A stretch of DNA of 63,045 nucleotides from Jejubacter sp036620675 (GCA_036620675.1 JAZHEE010000025.1), one strand, 5' to 3'; counted from the first letter of the stretch, positions 8,377 to 16,833 are shown. Numbers and translations are program-made. Notes: generated by a model from the letters alone, not told the origin.

Positions 8377-8643
8377 AAGGCATTAAAAGCGCTGACCATT
8401 ACCAGCACTGACGATGAAATTGTCATCAGCACGCCAAAAACGCTGACGCTGAATGACGGTGGCTCTTACCTGAAACTCAGTGACAGCGGGATTGAGCATG
8501 GCTCAAAAGGCGATTTGACCCTGAAGGTGGGGGAATACCTGGTGCCAGGCAATGGCGCCGATATGCCATTCTCCGCACCAGATTTTAAAACCACGGGGAC
8601 AGACGAAATCAAAAACATCATCAGCAGACCGATGAGCGGCTGA
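8377..8643 (+). pseudogene. 3' end of a VgrG spike gene (DUF2345 tail)
   Basis: The frame reads KALTITSTDDEIVISTPKTL, then GGSYLKLSDSGIEHG, VGEYLVPGNGADMPFSAPDF and a stop at 8641-8643. This is the repetitive beta C-terminus of enterobacterial VgrG proteins (type VI secretion tip). The rest of the gene is absent. Ten bases after its stop comes a second copy of the effector start MSVLPKFSW, so an intact ancestor would have had vgrG directly followed by the effector gene. It is the main evidence that this islet derives from a type VI secretion vgrG locus. Confidence 0.75.
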
Positions 8644-8653
8644 GGGAGCAGCC

Positions 8654-8719
8654 ATGTCGGTATTACCCAAATTCAGCTGGCTGGTGCCATCCAACACCCA
8701 CAGCAATGGTGCCGTATAA
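8654..8719 (+). pseudogene. Truncated 5' end of a second effector copy
   Basis: The first 14 codons (MSVLPKFSWLVPSN) repeat the start of the effector at 5642 with one substitution. The sequence then jumps, through a shared ACCCACAG stretch, straight to the constant region corresponding to residue 463 or so of the full protein. The joint is out of frame, so translation from here stops after 21 residues. About 440 codons are missing relative to the complete effector. Confidence 0.7.
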
Positions 8720-9214
8720 CTATCAGCGGTTACTGAACCGGATAGATGGAGGCATCAGCCCCTATTCACGGCAGGAATATCTGAGCGCGATTCATAACCC
8801 GTCTTACCGGGATGTGACAAACAGGATGATAGTGAAACATCCCAGTGAGTGGTATTACAAAAAGGAGACATCGATTTGGCAGTCGTTTCTGAACACCCTG
8901 ACGAAGGATGCGCCGGAATGGAAAGAGTACAGTGAGGCGTATATTGAAAATATGGTATGGATGCAGGATGCCGGTAAGTTAAAGCTGGGGCCGGTGTTGT
9001 GGCATATGCATCCGGTGGTGTTTTTAGGGGCAATTGCCGAAAAATATAGTGATTCTATTGATTTCAATACAACTTTAGGTATTTATCGGATATCAAAAAA
9101 GTCAGCTGAATTTATCTTATCTTGGGAAGCATATGCTCCTAAACCCTATGTTCTTGGCGGGGATCAGTCAAGCGGAGTTACTGTTGGATATGGCTATGAT
9201 TTAGGGCAACAGAC
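8706..9214 (+). pseudogene. Orphan effector tail: constant region plus a lysozyme-like toxin end, cut by IS3
   Basis: Residues 1-108 or so (MVPYNYQRLLNRIDGG... to HPVVFLG) are nearly identical to residues 463-571 or so of the effector at 5642. The sequence then switches to a different toxin end: ISKKSAEFILSWEAYAPKPY followed by SGVTVGYGYDLG. That resembles the catalytic start of GH24 (T4-type) lysozymes, with a Glu in SWEAY and a TVGYG(Y/H) motif. An IS3 end begins at 9215 and removes the rest. No immunity gene follows. It could be a displaced cassette available for recombination with the intact gene. Confidence 0.7.
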
Positions 9215-9519
9215 TGATCTTACCCAGCAATAGTGGAAACGTGACTAAGTGAGTAAACCCTCAATCAGAGGTGACTCATGAAAAAATGTATCAGCCAGCA
9301 AAAAAACCTGCAAACAGTACATGCCTGAATTTCGTAACGAAGCCCTCAGGCTTGCAGAACGAATCGGTGTTGCTGCCGCAGCTCGGGAACTCAAGTTGTA
9401 TGAATCCCAGCTTTATGCCTGGCGTAGTAAGCAACAACAGCAAATGACTTCGTCAGAGCGCGAAAATGAACTGGCTGTTAAATGCCCGCCTTAAACGCCA
9501 GCTCGCGGAGCAGGTCATG
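9215..9519 (+). mobile_element. IS3 fragment: left end and degraded orfA
   Basis: The IS3-type left end TGATCTTACCCAGCAATAG starts at 9215, followed by the IS3 leader to ATG near 9278 and an orfA reading YMPEFRNEALRLAERIGVAA and KLYESQLYAWRSKQQQQ. The frame is shifted at about 9307 and 9480 and the element stops at about 9519 (RLKRQLAEQV); orfB and the right end are missing. It interrupts the second toxin cassette. This copy is a different IS3 subgroup from the element at 3905-5159. Confidence 0.75.
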
Positions 9520-9570
9520 TGAGTAATTAAAATAACTTATAGTCTGCGGAAAGTTGGAGTTAAGGAATTG

Positions 9571-9595
9571 GCCGCCGGTGCAGGGCACCGGCGGC
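9571..9595. terminator. GC-rich hairpin downstream of tex
   Basis: A perfect 11-bp stem (GCCGCCGGTGC / GCACCGGCGGC) with a 3-base loop lies 8 bp beyond the tex stop codon. On the tex strand no T-run follows, and on the other strand only TTT follows. It may end or stabilise the tex transcript without being a textbook intrinsic terminator. Confidence 0.45.
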
Positions 9596-9603
9596 TTTCA
9601 GGG

Positions 9604-11940
9604 TTAGCGTTTTTTACCGAAGGCGGCCGCCAGGGCGTCGCTCATAGCGCTGTTGCCCGCAGGCGTGCTCTCCGCACGCCGCGGTTTCCCTGCCGGGCGG
9701 CTGCGATCGCGGCCATTGCCGCTACCGGCGTTGCCGGAGGCGGAACGGCGGCCGCCGGTATCGCCTGGCTGTTCATCCAGTCGCATGGTCAGCGCGATAC
9801 GCTTACGCGCCAGATCGACATCCAGCACCTTCACCTGCACGATATCGCCGGCTTTCACCACTTTGTGGGGATCGTCAACGAAACTGTCGGACAGCGATGA
9901 GATATGAACCAGGCCGTCCTGGTGCACGCCGATATCCACAAAGGCGCCGAAGTTGGTGACGTTGGTGACCGCCCCTTCCAGCACCATGCCGGGCAGCAGG
10001 TCGTTCATGGTTTCCACACCGTCGGCGAATTTGGCGGTCTTAAATTCGGGGCGCGGATCGCGGCCCGGTTTTTCCAGCTCTTTGATGATATCGCTGACGG
10101 TCGGCACCCCGAATTTGTCGTCGGTAAAGTCCACGGCCTTCAGGTTACGCAGGGCGTTGCCATTGCCCATCAGATCGCGCAATGCCTGCTCGGTCGCCGC
10201 CAGAATGCGCTCCACCACCGGGTAGGCTTCCGGGTGAACGGTCGAAGCGTCCAGTGGGTTATCGCCGTGGTTAATGCGCAGGAAGCCGGCGCACTGCTCA
10301 AAAGCCTTTGGCCCCAGACGGCTTACCTTCAGAAGCTGCTGACGGTTGCTGAACTGGCCGTTTTCGTCGCGCCAGGCCACGATGTTCTGCGCCATCATGC
10401 GCGTCAGCCCCGCAACCCGGGTCAGTAGTGGCACCGATGCGGTATTCAGGTCGACGCCGACGGCGTTTACACAATCTTCCACCACCGCGTCCAGCTTCTT
10501 CGCAAGCATGCTCTGGCTGACATCGTGCTGGTACTGGCCCACTCCGATGGATTTGGGATCGATCTTCACCAGCTCCGCCAGCGGATCCTGCAGGCGACGG
10601 GCGATAGAGACCGCGCCGCGCAGCGACACGTCGAGATCCGGGAACTCCTGAGCCGCCAGTTCGGAAGCGGAATAGACCGATGCTCCGGCTTCGCTGACGA
10701 TCACCTTTTGGGCGGTCACTTTGGGGAACTGCTTCTGCACGTCCAGGTAGAAGCGTTCGGTTTCGCGGGAGGCCGTGCCGTTACCGATAGCCACCAGCTC
10801 AACGTTGTATTTTTCGCAGAGCGCAGCCACCACGGTCGCCGCTTTAGCCGCCTGGCCGGTATGAGGATAGATGGTGTCGGTGGCGACCAGCTTACCGGTG
10901 GCGTCCACCACCGCGACCTTCACCCCGGTACGCAGGCCGGGATCGAGGCCCATAGTCGCGCGCAGTCCGGCAGGGGCCGCCATCAGCAGGTCGTGCAGGT
11001 TACGGGCGAAAACATTGATGGCTTCGTCTTCGGCGCGCTCGCGCACTGTGCCCATCAGTTCGGTTTCCAGATGCATCAGCACCTTAATGCGCCAGGTCCA
11101 GCTCACCACCGCGCGGCGCCAGCCGTCCGCCGGAGCGTTGTTCAGACGCAGGCCCAGGTGGTCGATAATAATCTGTTCGCCATGGCTCTCTTTCGGCGTT
11201 TCGTCAAACTGCGGATCGGGATTCAGGGAGAGTTGCAGCACCCCTTCGTTGCGGCCACGTAACATTGCCAGGGCGCGGTGGGAAGGCACTTTGGCGATCG
11301 GCTCATGATGGTCGAAATAGTCCCGGAACTTGGCTCCTTCCTCTTCCTTGCCGCTGACCACGCTGGCCACCAGGTCGGCGTTCTTCCACAGATAGTCGCG
11401 TACTTTGGCCAGCAGGGCCGCGTCTTCCGCGAAGCGCTCCATCAGAATGTAGCGCGCGCCGTCCAGAGCGGCTTTCACGTCAGCGACGCCGTTATCGGTA
11501 TCGATATAGCTTTCCGCTTCCTGTTCCGGCGTGAGGGACGGATTATTCCACAGGCTGTCCGCCAGCGGTTCCAGGCCGGCTTCAATGGCGATCTGTCCGC
11601 GAGTGCGGCGTTTGGGTTTATAGGGGAGGTAAAGGTCTTCCAGTTCGGTCTTGCTCAGGGTGCCATTAATGGCCGCCGCCAGTTCATCGGTCAGCTTACC
11701 CTGCTCGTCGATGGATTTCAGAATCGCCTGGCGGCGATCGGACAGCTCGCGCAGGTAGCCCAGACGGGTTTCCAGCTGGCGCAGCTGAGTATCGTCCAGC
11801 CCGCCGGTGACCTCCTTACGATAACGTGCGATAAACGGCACGGTGTTCCCTTCATCCAGCAGACGAACCGCGGCTTCAACCTGTTCGGCCCGGGCCTGCA
11901 GCTCACCGGCGATAATGCGACAGAGCGAATCATTCATCAT
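9604..11940 (-). CDS. tex: Tex (YhgF), S1-domain RNA-binding transcription accessory protein
   Basis: This 778-residue cytoplasmic nucleic-acid-binding protein has the full family length. It begins MMNDSLCRIIAGELQARAEQ, like E. coli YhgF. Visible parts are the N-terminal helical region, the YqgF/RNase H-like domain around residues 325-450 (TMGLDPGLRTGVKVAVVD), helix-hairpin-helix segments (DLNTASVPLLTRVAGL), and a C-terminal S1 domain (about 645-715, GAVTNVTNFGAFVDIGVHQD). The tail is basic and low in complexity. Both ATG codons at the start are usable. It is divergent from greB. E. coli has greB and tex in the same direction, so one of them is inverted here. Confidence 0.97.
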   Translation of the reverse strand: MMNDSLCRIIAGELQARAEQVEAAVRLLDEGNTVPFIARYRKEVTGGLDDTQLRQLETRLGYLRELSDRRQAILKSIDEQGKLTDELAAAINGTLSKTELEDLYLPYKPKRRTRGQIAIEAGLEPLADSLWNNPSLTPEQEAESYIDTDNGVADVKAALDGARYILMERFAEDAALLAKVRDYLWKNADLVASVVSGKEEEGAKFRDYFDHHEPIAKVPSHRALAMLRGRNEGVLQLSLNPDPQFDETPKESHGEQIIIDHLGLRLNNAPADGWRRAVVSWTWRIKVLMHLETELMGTVRERAEDEAINVFARNLHDLLMAAPAGLRATMGLDPGLRTGVKVAVVDATGKLVATDTIYPHTGQAAKAATVVAALCEKYNVELVAIGNGTASRETERFYLDVQKQFPKVTAQKVIVSEAGASVYSASELAAQEFPDLDVSLRGAVSIARRLQDPLAELVKIDPKSIGVGQYQHDVSQSMLAKKLDAVVEDCVNAVGVDLNTASVPLLTRVAGLTRMMAQNIVAWRDENGQFSNRQQLLKVSRLGPKAFEQCAGFLRINHGDNPLDASTVHPEAYPVVERILAATEQALRDLMGNGNALRNLKAVDFTDDKFGVPTVSDIIKELEKPGRDPRPEFKTAKFADGVETMNDLLPGMVLEGAVTNVTNFGAFVDIGVHQDGLVHISSLSDSFVDDPHKVVKAGDIVQVKVLDVDLARKRIALTMRLDEQPGDTGGRRSASGNAGSGNGRDRSRPAGKPRRAESTPAGNSAMSDALAAAFGKKR

Positions 11941-12104
11941 GGCTAAATTTCATCTTGTGAGTACCAAAAGTCAGGGGACAGTTATACGGACTGATGGCGA
12001 AAAATGCCAGTCGCAGCGGTCAGGCTGCGGGGAATCAGACAGTTCCGCGCCCAAAGCGATTACTGTTATGATTCATGTCAGCGTTCGCATTCGGGAGTAC
12101 CGCC

Positions 12105-12626
12105 GTGGGCACCAAACTGATCACCCGGGAAGGGTATAACAAGCTGAAGAAAGAGCACGATTATCTGTGGAACGAGAAACGGCCGGAGGTAACTAAAATC
12201 GTCTCCTGGGCCGCGAGCCTGGGCGATCGTTCAGAAAATGCCGACTACACCTACAACAAGCGGCTGTTGCGCCAGATCGACCGGCGGGTGCGCTATCTCA
12301 GGAAACTACTGCCGGTGCTTTCAATCGTCGATTACTCGCCGCAGCAGGAAGGGCGTGTCTTCTTCGGCGCGTGGGTGGAGATTGAAAACGAGGCCGGAGA
12401 CGTGAAGAAGTTCCGCATCGTCGGCCCGGAGGAGATCTACAGCGAGCATAAAGATTACATCTCTATTGATTCGCCCATGGCCCGGGCGCTGCTGAAAAAG
12501 CAGGTGGACGAAGAGTTTGTGGTCCAGACGCCGGAAGGCGAAAAGCTCTGGTTCGTGAATGCCATTGAGTATCAGAAGAACGATATCGCGTCGGACGATA
12601 CCGGCTTCAGACCGCTCCGCGGCTAA
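12105..12626 (+). CDS. greB: GreB, transcript cleavage factor
   Basis: This 173-residue protein rescues backtracked RNA polymerase by inserting a coiled-coil into the secondary channel. The coiled-coil (about residues 5-75) ends in the acidic tip LGDRSENADY with the catalytic Asp and Glu. The C-terminal FKBP-like domain contains VDYSPQQEGRVFFGAWVEIE and DYISIDSPMARALLKK. A GTG start at 12105 is chosen because GGGAG lies 8 bp upstream and KLITREGY follows at the expected place; an upstream ATG at 12075 gives no family similarity. The C-terminus runs some 15 residues past the family's usual end and overlaps the convergent regulator gene by 20 bp. Confidence 0.93.
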   Translation: MGTKLITREGYNKLKKEHDYLWNEKRPEVTKIVSWAASLGDRSENADYTYNKRLLRQIDRRVRYLRKLLPVLSIVDYSPQQEGRVFFGAWVEIENEAGDVKKFRIVGPEEIYSEHKDYISIDSPMARALLKKQVDEEFVVQTPEGEKLWFVNAIEYQKNDIASDDTGFRPLRG

Positions 12627-13365
12627 AAATGGCGATCACCTGTTTCAGGTGCGCCTTCATTGCCTGACGCGCACCGCGTACGTCACGGGCTTCCAGGGCT
12701 TCCAGGATGGCGTGGTGCTCCAGTTCGGAGCGGTGTGGCATATCCCGTGGCGTGTAGTGGTGTTGCAATATGCGGAACATGCTACCGTAGCGGTGCCCCA
12801 ACAGGTGGCTGATAATAAAGGCCAGAGTAGGGTTGCCGCTGGCCCGGGCGATGCGAATATGAAACAGGCGATCGCCGGGGTGAGTCACCGAACCGGCGCG
12901 ATTATCGCGGCAGTTCTGTTCCCAGGCGCCGCGGATCCCTGCCAGTTCTTCGTGGCTTGCGTGGCGTGCCGCCAGCGCCGCGGTTTCCGGTTCAATCAGC
13001 AGCCGGGTTTGTAGCAGTGAAAACGGCGGCAGTTCGGCGTTCAAATCCAGGTTGATATCCAGTTCGTTATCCACATCGTTCCACTGATCGCGCCCGGCCT
13101 GAGCCATTACCGGTTCCCGATTTGCGGCGGGGGGCTGTGCTTTCACAATCACTCCGTTGCCGACTTTCACATCCACCAGGCCTATTACTTCCAGCGCAAT
13201 CAGCGCTTCGCGCACCGAGGCCCGACTCACCTGAAGCTGGCGCGCCAGTTCGCGCTCCGGCGGCAGGCGGCTGCCGGGCGGGAATTCGCAGTTTTCAATT
13301 AACTTACGTAGTTGGTCTGCTATCTGTCTGTATATCCTGGGATTTTCTAGTCTGCTGATCGGCAT
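12607..13365 (-). CDS. GntR-family (FCD) transcriptional regulator, probable regulator of the fucose-type operon
   Basis: This 252-residue regulator has an N-terminal winged helix-turn-helix (about residues 8-75, with PPGSRLPPERELARQLQVSR and ASVREALIALEVIGL) and a C-terminal all-helical FCD ligand domain (about 112-240). Conserved metal-site residues are visible: Asp/His in HPGDRLFHIRIA, and His in GHRYGS and in SELEHHAI. It is divergent from the dehydrogenase gene at 13735 with 369 bp between them, the usual place for a pathway-specific repressor sensing a sugar acid. Its 3' end overlaps greB. I could not mark an operator with confidence. Confidence 0.85.
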   Translation of the reverse strand: MPISRLENPRIYRQIADQLRKLIENCEFPPGSRLPPERELARQLQVSRASVREALIALEVIGLVDVKVGNGVIVKAQPPAANREPVMAQAGRDQWNDVDNELDINLDLNAELPPFSLLQTRLLIEPETAALAARHASHEELAGIRGAWEQNCRDNRAGSVTHPGDRLFHIRIARASGNPTLAFIISHLLGHRYGSMFRILQHHYTPRDMPHRSELEHHAILEALEARDVRGARQAMKAHLKQVIAIFSRGAV

Positions 13366-13570
13366 GGGCTACCTTTTTTAGCTGTTTGCAGTGACTGAGT
13401 GCACAAAAAACAATCAGGAGGCTTGAGTAATCGTTATCTGGGTGTAGAAAAATAGTTAATGCGAAACGCTGTTTTGAGATCTGAATAACCCATAACTGTA
13501 CACACAATAACCCGTTACTTCGGCTTTGTCATGGTGTCACTGGCGGTTAAAGGCCTGACCATTAGACCTG

Positions 13571-13696
13571 TATCCGTCATACGTCGAGCTGCCTGGGTGT
13601 TGGCTGCGCTCACTCGCCTCAGTCACATAGTTCGCTATGCTCCTGGGGACTCATTCGCTTGCCGCCTACAAGCAACTCGAATTATTTAGGGTATAT
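13571..13696. repeat. ERIC (intergenic repeat unit) element
   Basis: This roughly 126-bp imperfect palindrome starts TATCCGTCATACGTCGAG and ends AACTCGAATTATTTAGGGTA. The central core contains CTCCTGGGGACTCATTCGCT, matching the ERIC consensus (CTCCTGGGGATTCAC). It lies in the gap between the divergent regulator and dehydrogenase genes, about 40 bp before the latter. The remaining part of this gap (13366-13570) is A+T-rich and presumably holds both promoters. Confidence 0.9.
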
Positions 13697-13734
13697 AAGT
13701 GTTAAGCCGGAGCCGGAGTGACGAAGGAGTCACT

Positions 13735-14475
13735 ATGGATTTAGCAGGTAAGCGAGCGCTGATAACCGGCGCCGGACAGGGGATTGGCTACAGCACCGCC
13801 AGACTATTTGTGGAGGCCGGCGCTGAAGTGATTGGTTGCGACCTTAACCCCGATTCTCTGGAGGATATTGCCGGTATTCAGGCGGTTACCCTGGATGTGA
13901 CCGATGGCGATGCGGTAGCGGCTGTGGCCCGGAGGCTGGGGCCGCTGGATGTCCTGTTCAACTGCGCCGGGGTGGTGCACAACGGCTCGATTCTGGAATG
14001 CCGTGAAGAGGAGTGGCGTTTCGCCATGGATCTTAACGTGACGGCGATGTTCCACACCATCCGTGCCTTCCTGCCCGCCATGCTGGAGCGCGGCGGCGGC
14101 TCTATTATCAATATGTCATCGGTGGCCTCCAGCATCAAAGGGGTGGCTAACCGCTTTGCCTACGGCGCCAGTAAAGCGGCGGTCATCGGTCTGACTCGTT
14201 CGGTGGCGGCGGACTACATCACCAGGGGGATTCGCTGTAACGCCATCTGCCCCGGCACTGTGGAGTCGCCATCGCTGCGCGATCGTATTGCCAGCCAGGC
14301 CCTGGCCCAGGGCAAAAGCGTGGAAGATGTGTACCAGGCCTTTGTGGCACGCCAACCCATTGGCCGTATCGGTAAGGCCGAAGAGATCGCGCAACTGGCA
14401 CTCTACCTGGCCTCTGACGCAAGCGCCTATACCACCGGCACCACACAGATTATTGATGGCGGCTGGAGCAACTGA
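13735..14475 (+). CDS. Short-chain dehydrogenase, probable 2-keto-3-deoxy-L-fuconate dehydrogenase
   Basis: This 246-residue cytoplasmic NAD(P)-dependent SDR has the cofactor motif TGAGQGIG near residues 12-19, NCAG near 80, and a catalytic Ser-Tyr-Lys set in NMSSVASS and YGASKAA. The SVASSIKGV...R-YGASKAAVIGLT stretch and the PGTVESPSL and IIDGGWSN segments resemble the bacterial 2-keto-3-deoxy-L-fuconate dehydrogenases and the related mammalian BDH2. It would oxidise the C4 hydroxyl to give 2,4-diketo-3-deoxy-L-fuconate. The ATG at 13735 follows GAAGGAG; an upstream in-frame start at 13699 lies in the ERIC-flanking sequence and is not used. It is the first gene of the + strand cluster. Confidence 0.75.
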   Translation: MDLAGKRALITGAGQGIGYSTARLFVEAGAEVIGCDLNPDSLEDIAGIQAVTLDVTDGDAVAAVARRLGPLDVLFNCAGVVHNGSILECREEEWRFAMDLNVTAMFHTIRAFLPAMLERGGGSIINMSSVASSIKGVANRFAYGASKAAVIGLTRSVAADYITRGIRCNAICPGTVESPSLRDRIASQALAQGKSVEDVYQAFVARQPIGRIGKAEEIAQLALYLASDASAYTTGTTQIIDGGWSN

Positions 14476-14485
14476 CGCCTGTTTA

Positions 14486-14675
14486 TATCCGTCATACTTC
14501 AAGCCGCAGGTCCGTTGGCTACGCTCGTTCACCCCGGTACACATAGTACGGCTATGCACCCGGGGATTCACGAGCTTGCCGCGTTACGAGGCCTTGCCCC
14601 TTCGGGGCCGTGCTAAAGCACGTTCATATCTGCCTGTGGCAGATATGTCCTGCAACTCGAATTATTTAGGGTATA
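14486..14675. repeat. ERIC element enlarged by an internal insert with hairpins
   Basis: The ends (TATCCGTCATACTTCAAG ... AACTCGAATTATTTAGGGTA) and the core (ACCCGGGGATTCACGAGCTT) identify an ERIC. This copy is about 190 bp, some 64 bp longer than the one at 13571. The extra stretch (about 14583-14652) lies in the right arm and contains three small stem-loops: GCCCC-TTCG-GGGC, GTGCTAAAGCAC and CATATCTGCC-TGT-GGCAGATATG. It fills most of the 222-bp gap between two genes of the same operon and would be transcribed. Confidence 0.85.
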
Positions 14676-14697
14676 CCTTCAAAAATTGGGGAACCAC

Positions 14698-15543
14698 ATG
14701 AAATTACTGCGTTATGGAGATCCGGGCCAGGAGCGCCCGGGGGTACTGGATAAAACGGGGCTGATTCGCGATCTTTCCGGCTATATCCCGGATGTGGCGG
14801 GGCCCGCGCTCTCGGCAAGTAGCCTCGCCCATCTGAAAAGCCTGGATATCGAGGCGCTGCCCCACGTGCCGGGGCAGCCGCGCATCGGCGCCTGTGTGGG
14901 CAATATCGGTAAATTTATCTGCATTGGCCTGAACTACGCCGATCATGCGGCGGAAACCGGCGCTGAGATCCCGAAAGAGCCGGTGGTGTTTAACAAGTGG
15001 ACCAGCGCGGTGGTGGGCCCTTATGACAATGTGCTGATCCCACGCGGTTCAGAGAAGACCGACTGGGAGGTGGAGCTGGGGGTGGTGATTGGCCGTGCCG
15101 CCAGTTACATCAGCGAGCAGGAGGCGCTGGATTACGTGGCGGGATATTGCGTGGTGAACGATATCTCCGAGCGTGAATATCAGATTGAGCGCGGCGGCAC
15201 CTGGGATAAAGGCAAAGGCTGCGATACCTTCGGCCCTATCGGCCCGTGGCTGGTGACGACCGACGAAGTCCCCGATCCGCATAATTTGAAGATGTGGCTG
15301 GAAGTGGACGGCAAACGCTATCAGAACGGCAGCACCAGCACCATGATCTTTAACGTGCCGCAGATCGTCAGTTACCTGAGCCGTTTTATGAGTCTGCAGC
15401 CCGGGGATGTTATTTCCACCGGCACGCCGCCGGGCGTGGGCATGGGCCAGAAACCGCATCCGGTGTATCTGCGCCCCGGTCAGACCATGCGCCTGGGGAT
15501 TGAGGGACTGGGCGAACAGCGTCAACAAACCCGGGGGGCCTGA
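14698..15543 (+). CDS. Fumarylacetoacetate hydrolase-family protein, probable 2,4-diketo-3-deoxy-L-fuconate hydrolase
   Basis: This 281-residue FAH-fold enzyme would split 2,4-diketo-3-deoxy-L-fuconate into pyruvate and L-lactate, the last step of the oxidative fucose route. Family features are an N-terminal small domain (1-70), GLNYADHAAE, the metal-binding set E-x-E in DWEVELGVVIG and D in VVNDISEREYQ, and the substrate region GKGCDTFGPIGPW and ISTGTPPGVGMGQ. The start at 14698 (after GGGGAACCAC) gives MKLLRYG, the usual family start; 14686 is an alternative. The fuconate dehydratase gene follows after 3 bp, so the two are surely cotranscribed. Confidence 0.78.
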   Translation: MKLLRYGDPGQERPGVLDKTGLIRDLSGYIPDVAGPALSASSLAHLKSLDIEALPHVPGQPRIGACVGNIGKFICIGLNYADHAAETGAEIPKEPVVFNKWTSAVVGPYDNVLIPRGSEKTDWEVELGVVIGRAASYISEQEALDYVAGYCVVNDISEREYQIERGGTWDKGKGCDTFGPIGPWLVTTDEVPDPHNLKMWLEVDGKRYQNGSTSTMIFNVPQIVSYLSRFMSLQPGDVISTGTPPGVGMGQKPHPVYLRPGQTMRLGIEGLGEQRQQTRGA

Positions 15544-15546
15544 ACC

Positions 15547-16833
15547 ATGACGACGATCGTTGGTCTGCATGTGGAAGATATCCGATTCCCCACTTCCCAA
15601 CACCTGGACGGCTCGGACGCCATGAACCCGGATCCTGACTATTCCGCCGCCTATGTGATTCTGGAGACCGACGACCCGCAACTGAGCGGACACGGCCTGA
15701 CCTTTACCATCGGGCGTGGTAATGAGATCTGCTGCGCCGCCATTCGCGCTCTGGCGCCGCTTATCGTCGGCGAAAGCCTGCAGACTATTGCCGCCGATAT
15801 GGGGGCATTCTGGCGGCGCTTTACCGGCGACAGCCAGCTACGCTGGATTGGCCCGGATAAGGGCGCCATCCATCTGGCCACCGGCGCGGTGGTCAACGCG
15901 GTCTGGGATCTGTGGGCGAAGGCCGAGGGTAAGCCGCTGTGGCGGCTGGTGGCGGAAATGTCGCCTCAGGAGCTGGTGCGCTGTATCGATTTCCGCTACC
16001 TGACCGACTGCATCACGCCGCAGGAGGCGTATGCGCTGCTGACTGAGCGGGCAGAGGGCAAGGCCCGGCGGCTGGAGACTCTGCTGGCGGAAGGCTACCC
16101 CTGTTACACCACTTCTGCCGGTTGGCTTGGTTATCCGGACGATAAGCTGCGACGCTTGTGTCAGCAGGCGGTGGACGCCGGGTTTTCCCATATCAAACTG
16201 AAGGTCGGGCGCGACCTGGAAGACGACATCCGTCGGGTGCGTATCGCCAGAGAGGTTCTGGGGCCGAACCGGCATCTGATGATCGACGCCAATCAGGTCT
16301 GGGAGGTCGATGAAGCCATTGAGTGGGTACGCCAGTTAGCCTTTGCCGATCCCTGGTTTATTGAAGAACCCACCAGTCCGGACGATGTGGAGGGGCATCG
16401 CCGTATTCGGGAGGGGGTGGCGCCGGTGAAGGTCGCCACTGGCGAAATGTGCCAGAACCGCATTTTGTTTAAGCAGTTCATTATGCGCGGCGCCGTGGAT
16501 GTGGTGCAGATCGATGCCTGTCGTCTGGGTGGCGTTAACGAAGCGCTGGCGGTGATGTTGATGGCGGCAAAGTATCAGTTGCCGGTTTGTCCGCACGCCG
16601 GGGGCGTGGGGCTGTGCGAATACGTTCAGCACCTGTCGATGATCGACTATTTGTGCATTTCCGGCAGCCGCGAAGGGCGGGTGATTGAGTATGTGGATCA
16701 TCTGCATGAACACTTCGTGGATCCGTGCGTGATCAAAGGCGCGGCTTATATGGCGCCAACCGCGCCGGGTTACTCCATTGAAATGTATCCGGAATCCATC
16801 GAACGTTACCGCTTTCGGGAAGGCGGCGCCTGA
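15547..16833 (+). CDS. L-fuconate dehydratase-like enolase-superfamily enzyme
   Basis: This 428-residue mandelate racemase-type enolase-superfamily member dehydrates L-fuconate to 2-keto-3-deoxy-L-fuconate. The superfamily residues are in place: the K-x-K pair in HIKLKVG (about 217-222), metal ligands Asp in MIDANQVW, Glu in WFIEEPTSP and Glu in ATGEMCQN, and the general base His in CPHAGGVGLCEYVQHL. The N-terminal capping domain includes NPDPDYSAAYV and ICCAAIRALAP. Its length and motif spacing fit fuconate dehydratase of Xanthomonas. A related acid sugar such as L-galactonate or D-arabinonate cannot be excluded from motifs alone. Confidence 0.85.
   Translation: MTTIVGLHVEDIRFPTSQHLDGSDAMNPDPDYSAAYVILETDDPQLSGHGLTFTIGRGNEICCAAIRALAPLIVGESLQTIAADMGAFWRRFTGDSQLRWIGPDKGAIHLATGAVVNAVWDLWAKAEGKPLWRLVAEMSPQELVRCIDFRYLTDCITPQEAYALLTERAEGKARRLETLLAEGYPCYTTSAGWLGYPDDKLRRLCQQAVDAGFSHIKLKVGRDLEDDIRRVRIAREVLGPNRHLMIDANQVWEVDEAIEWVRQLAFADPWFIEEPTSPDDVEGHRRIREGVAPVKVATGEMCQNRILFKQFIMRGAVDVVQIDACRLGGVNEALAVMLMAAKYQLPVCPHAGGVGLCEYVQHLSMIDYLCISGSREGRVIEYVDHLHEHFVDPCVIKGAAYMAPTAPGYSIEMYPESIERYRFREGGA

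Noticed and set aside
10525..11262. A 245-residue plus-strand frame
   Set aside because: It is antisense to tex. The translation is low in complexity and unlike any family.
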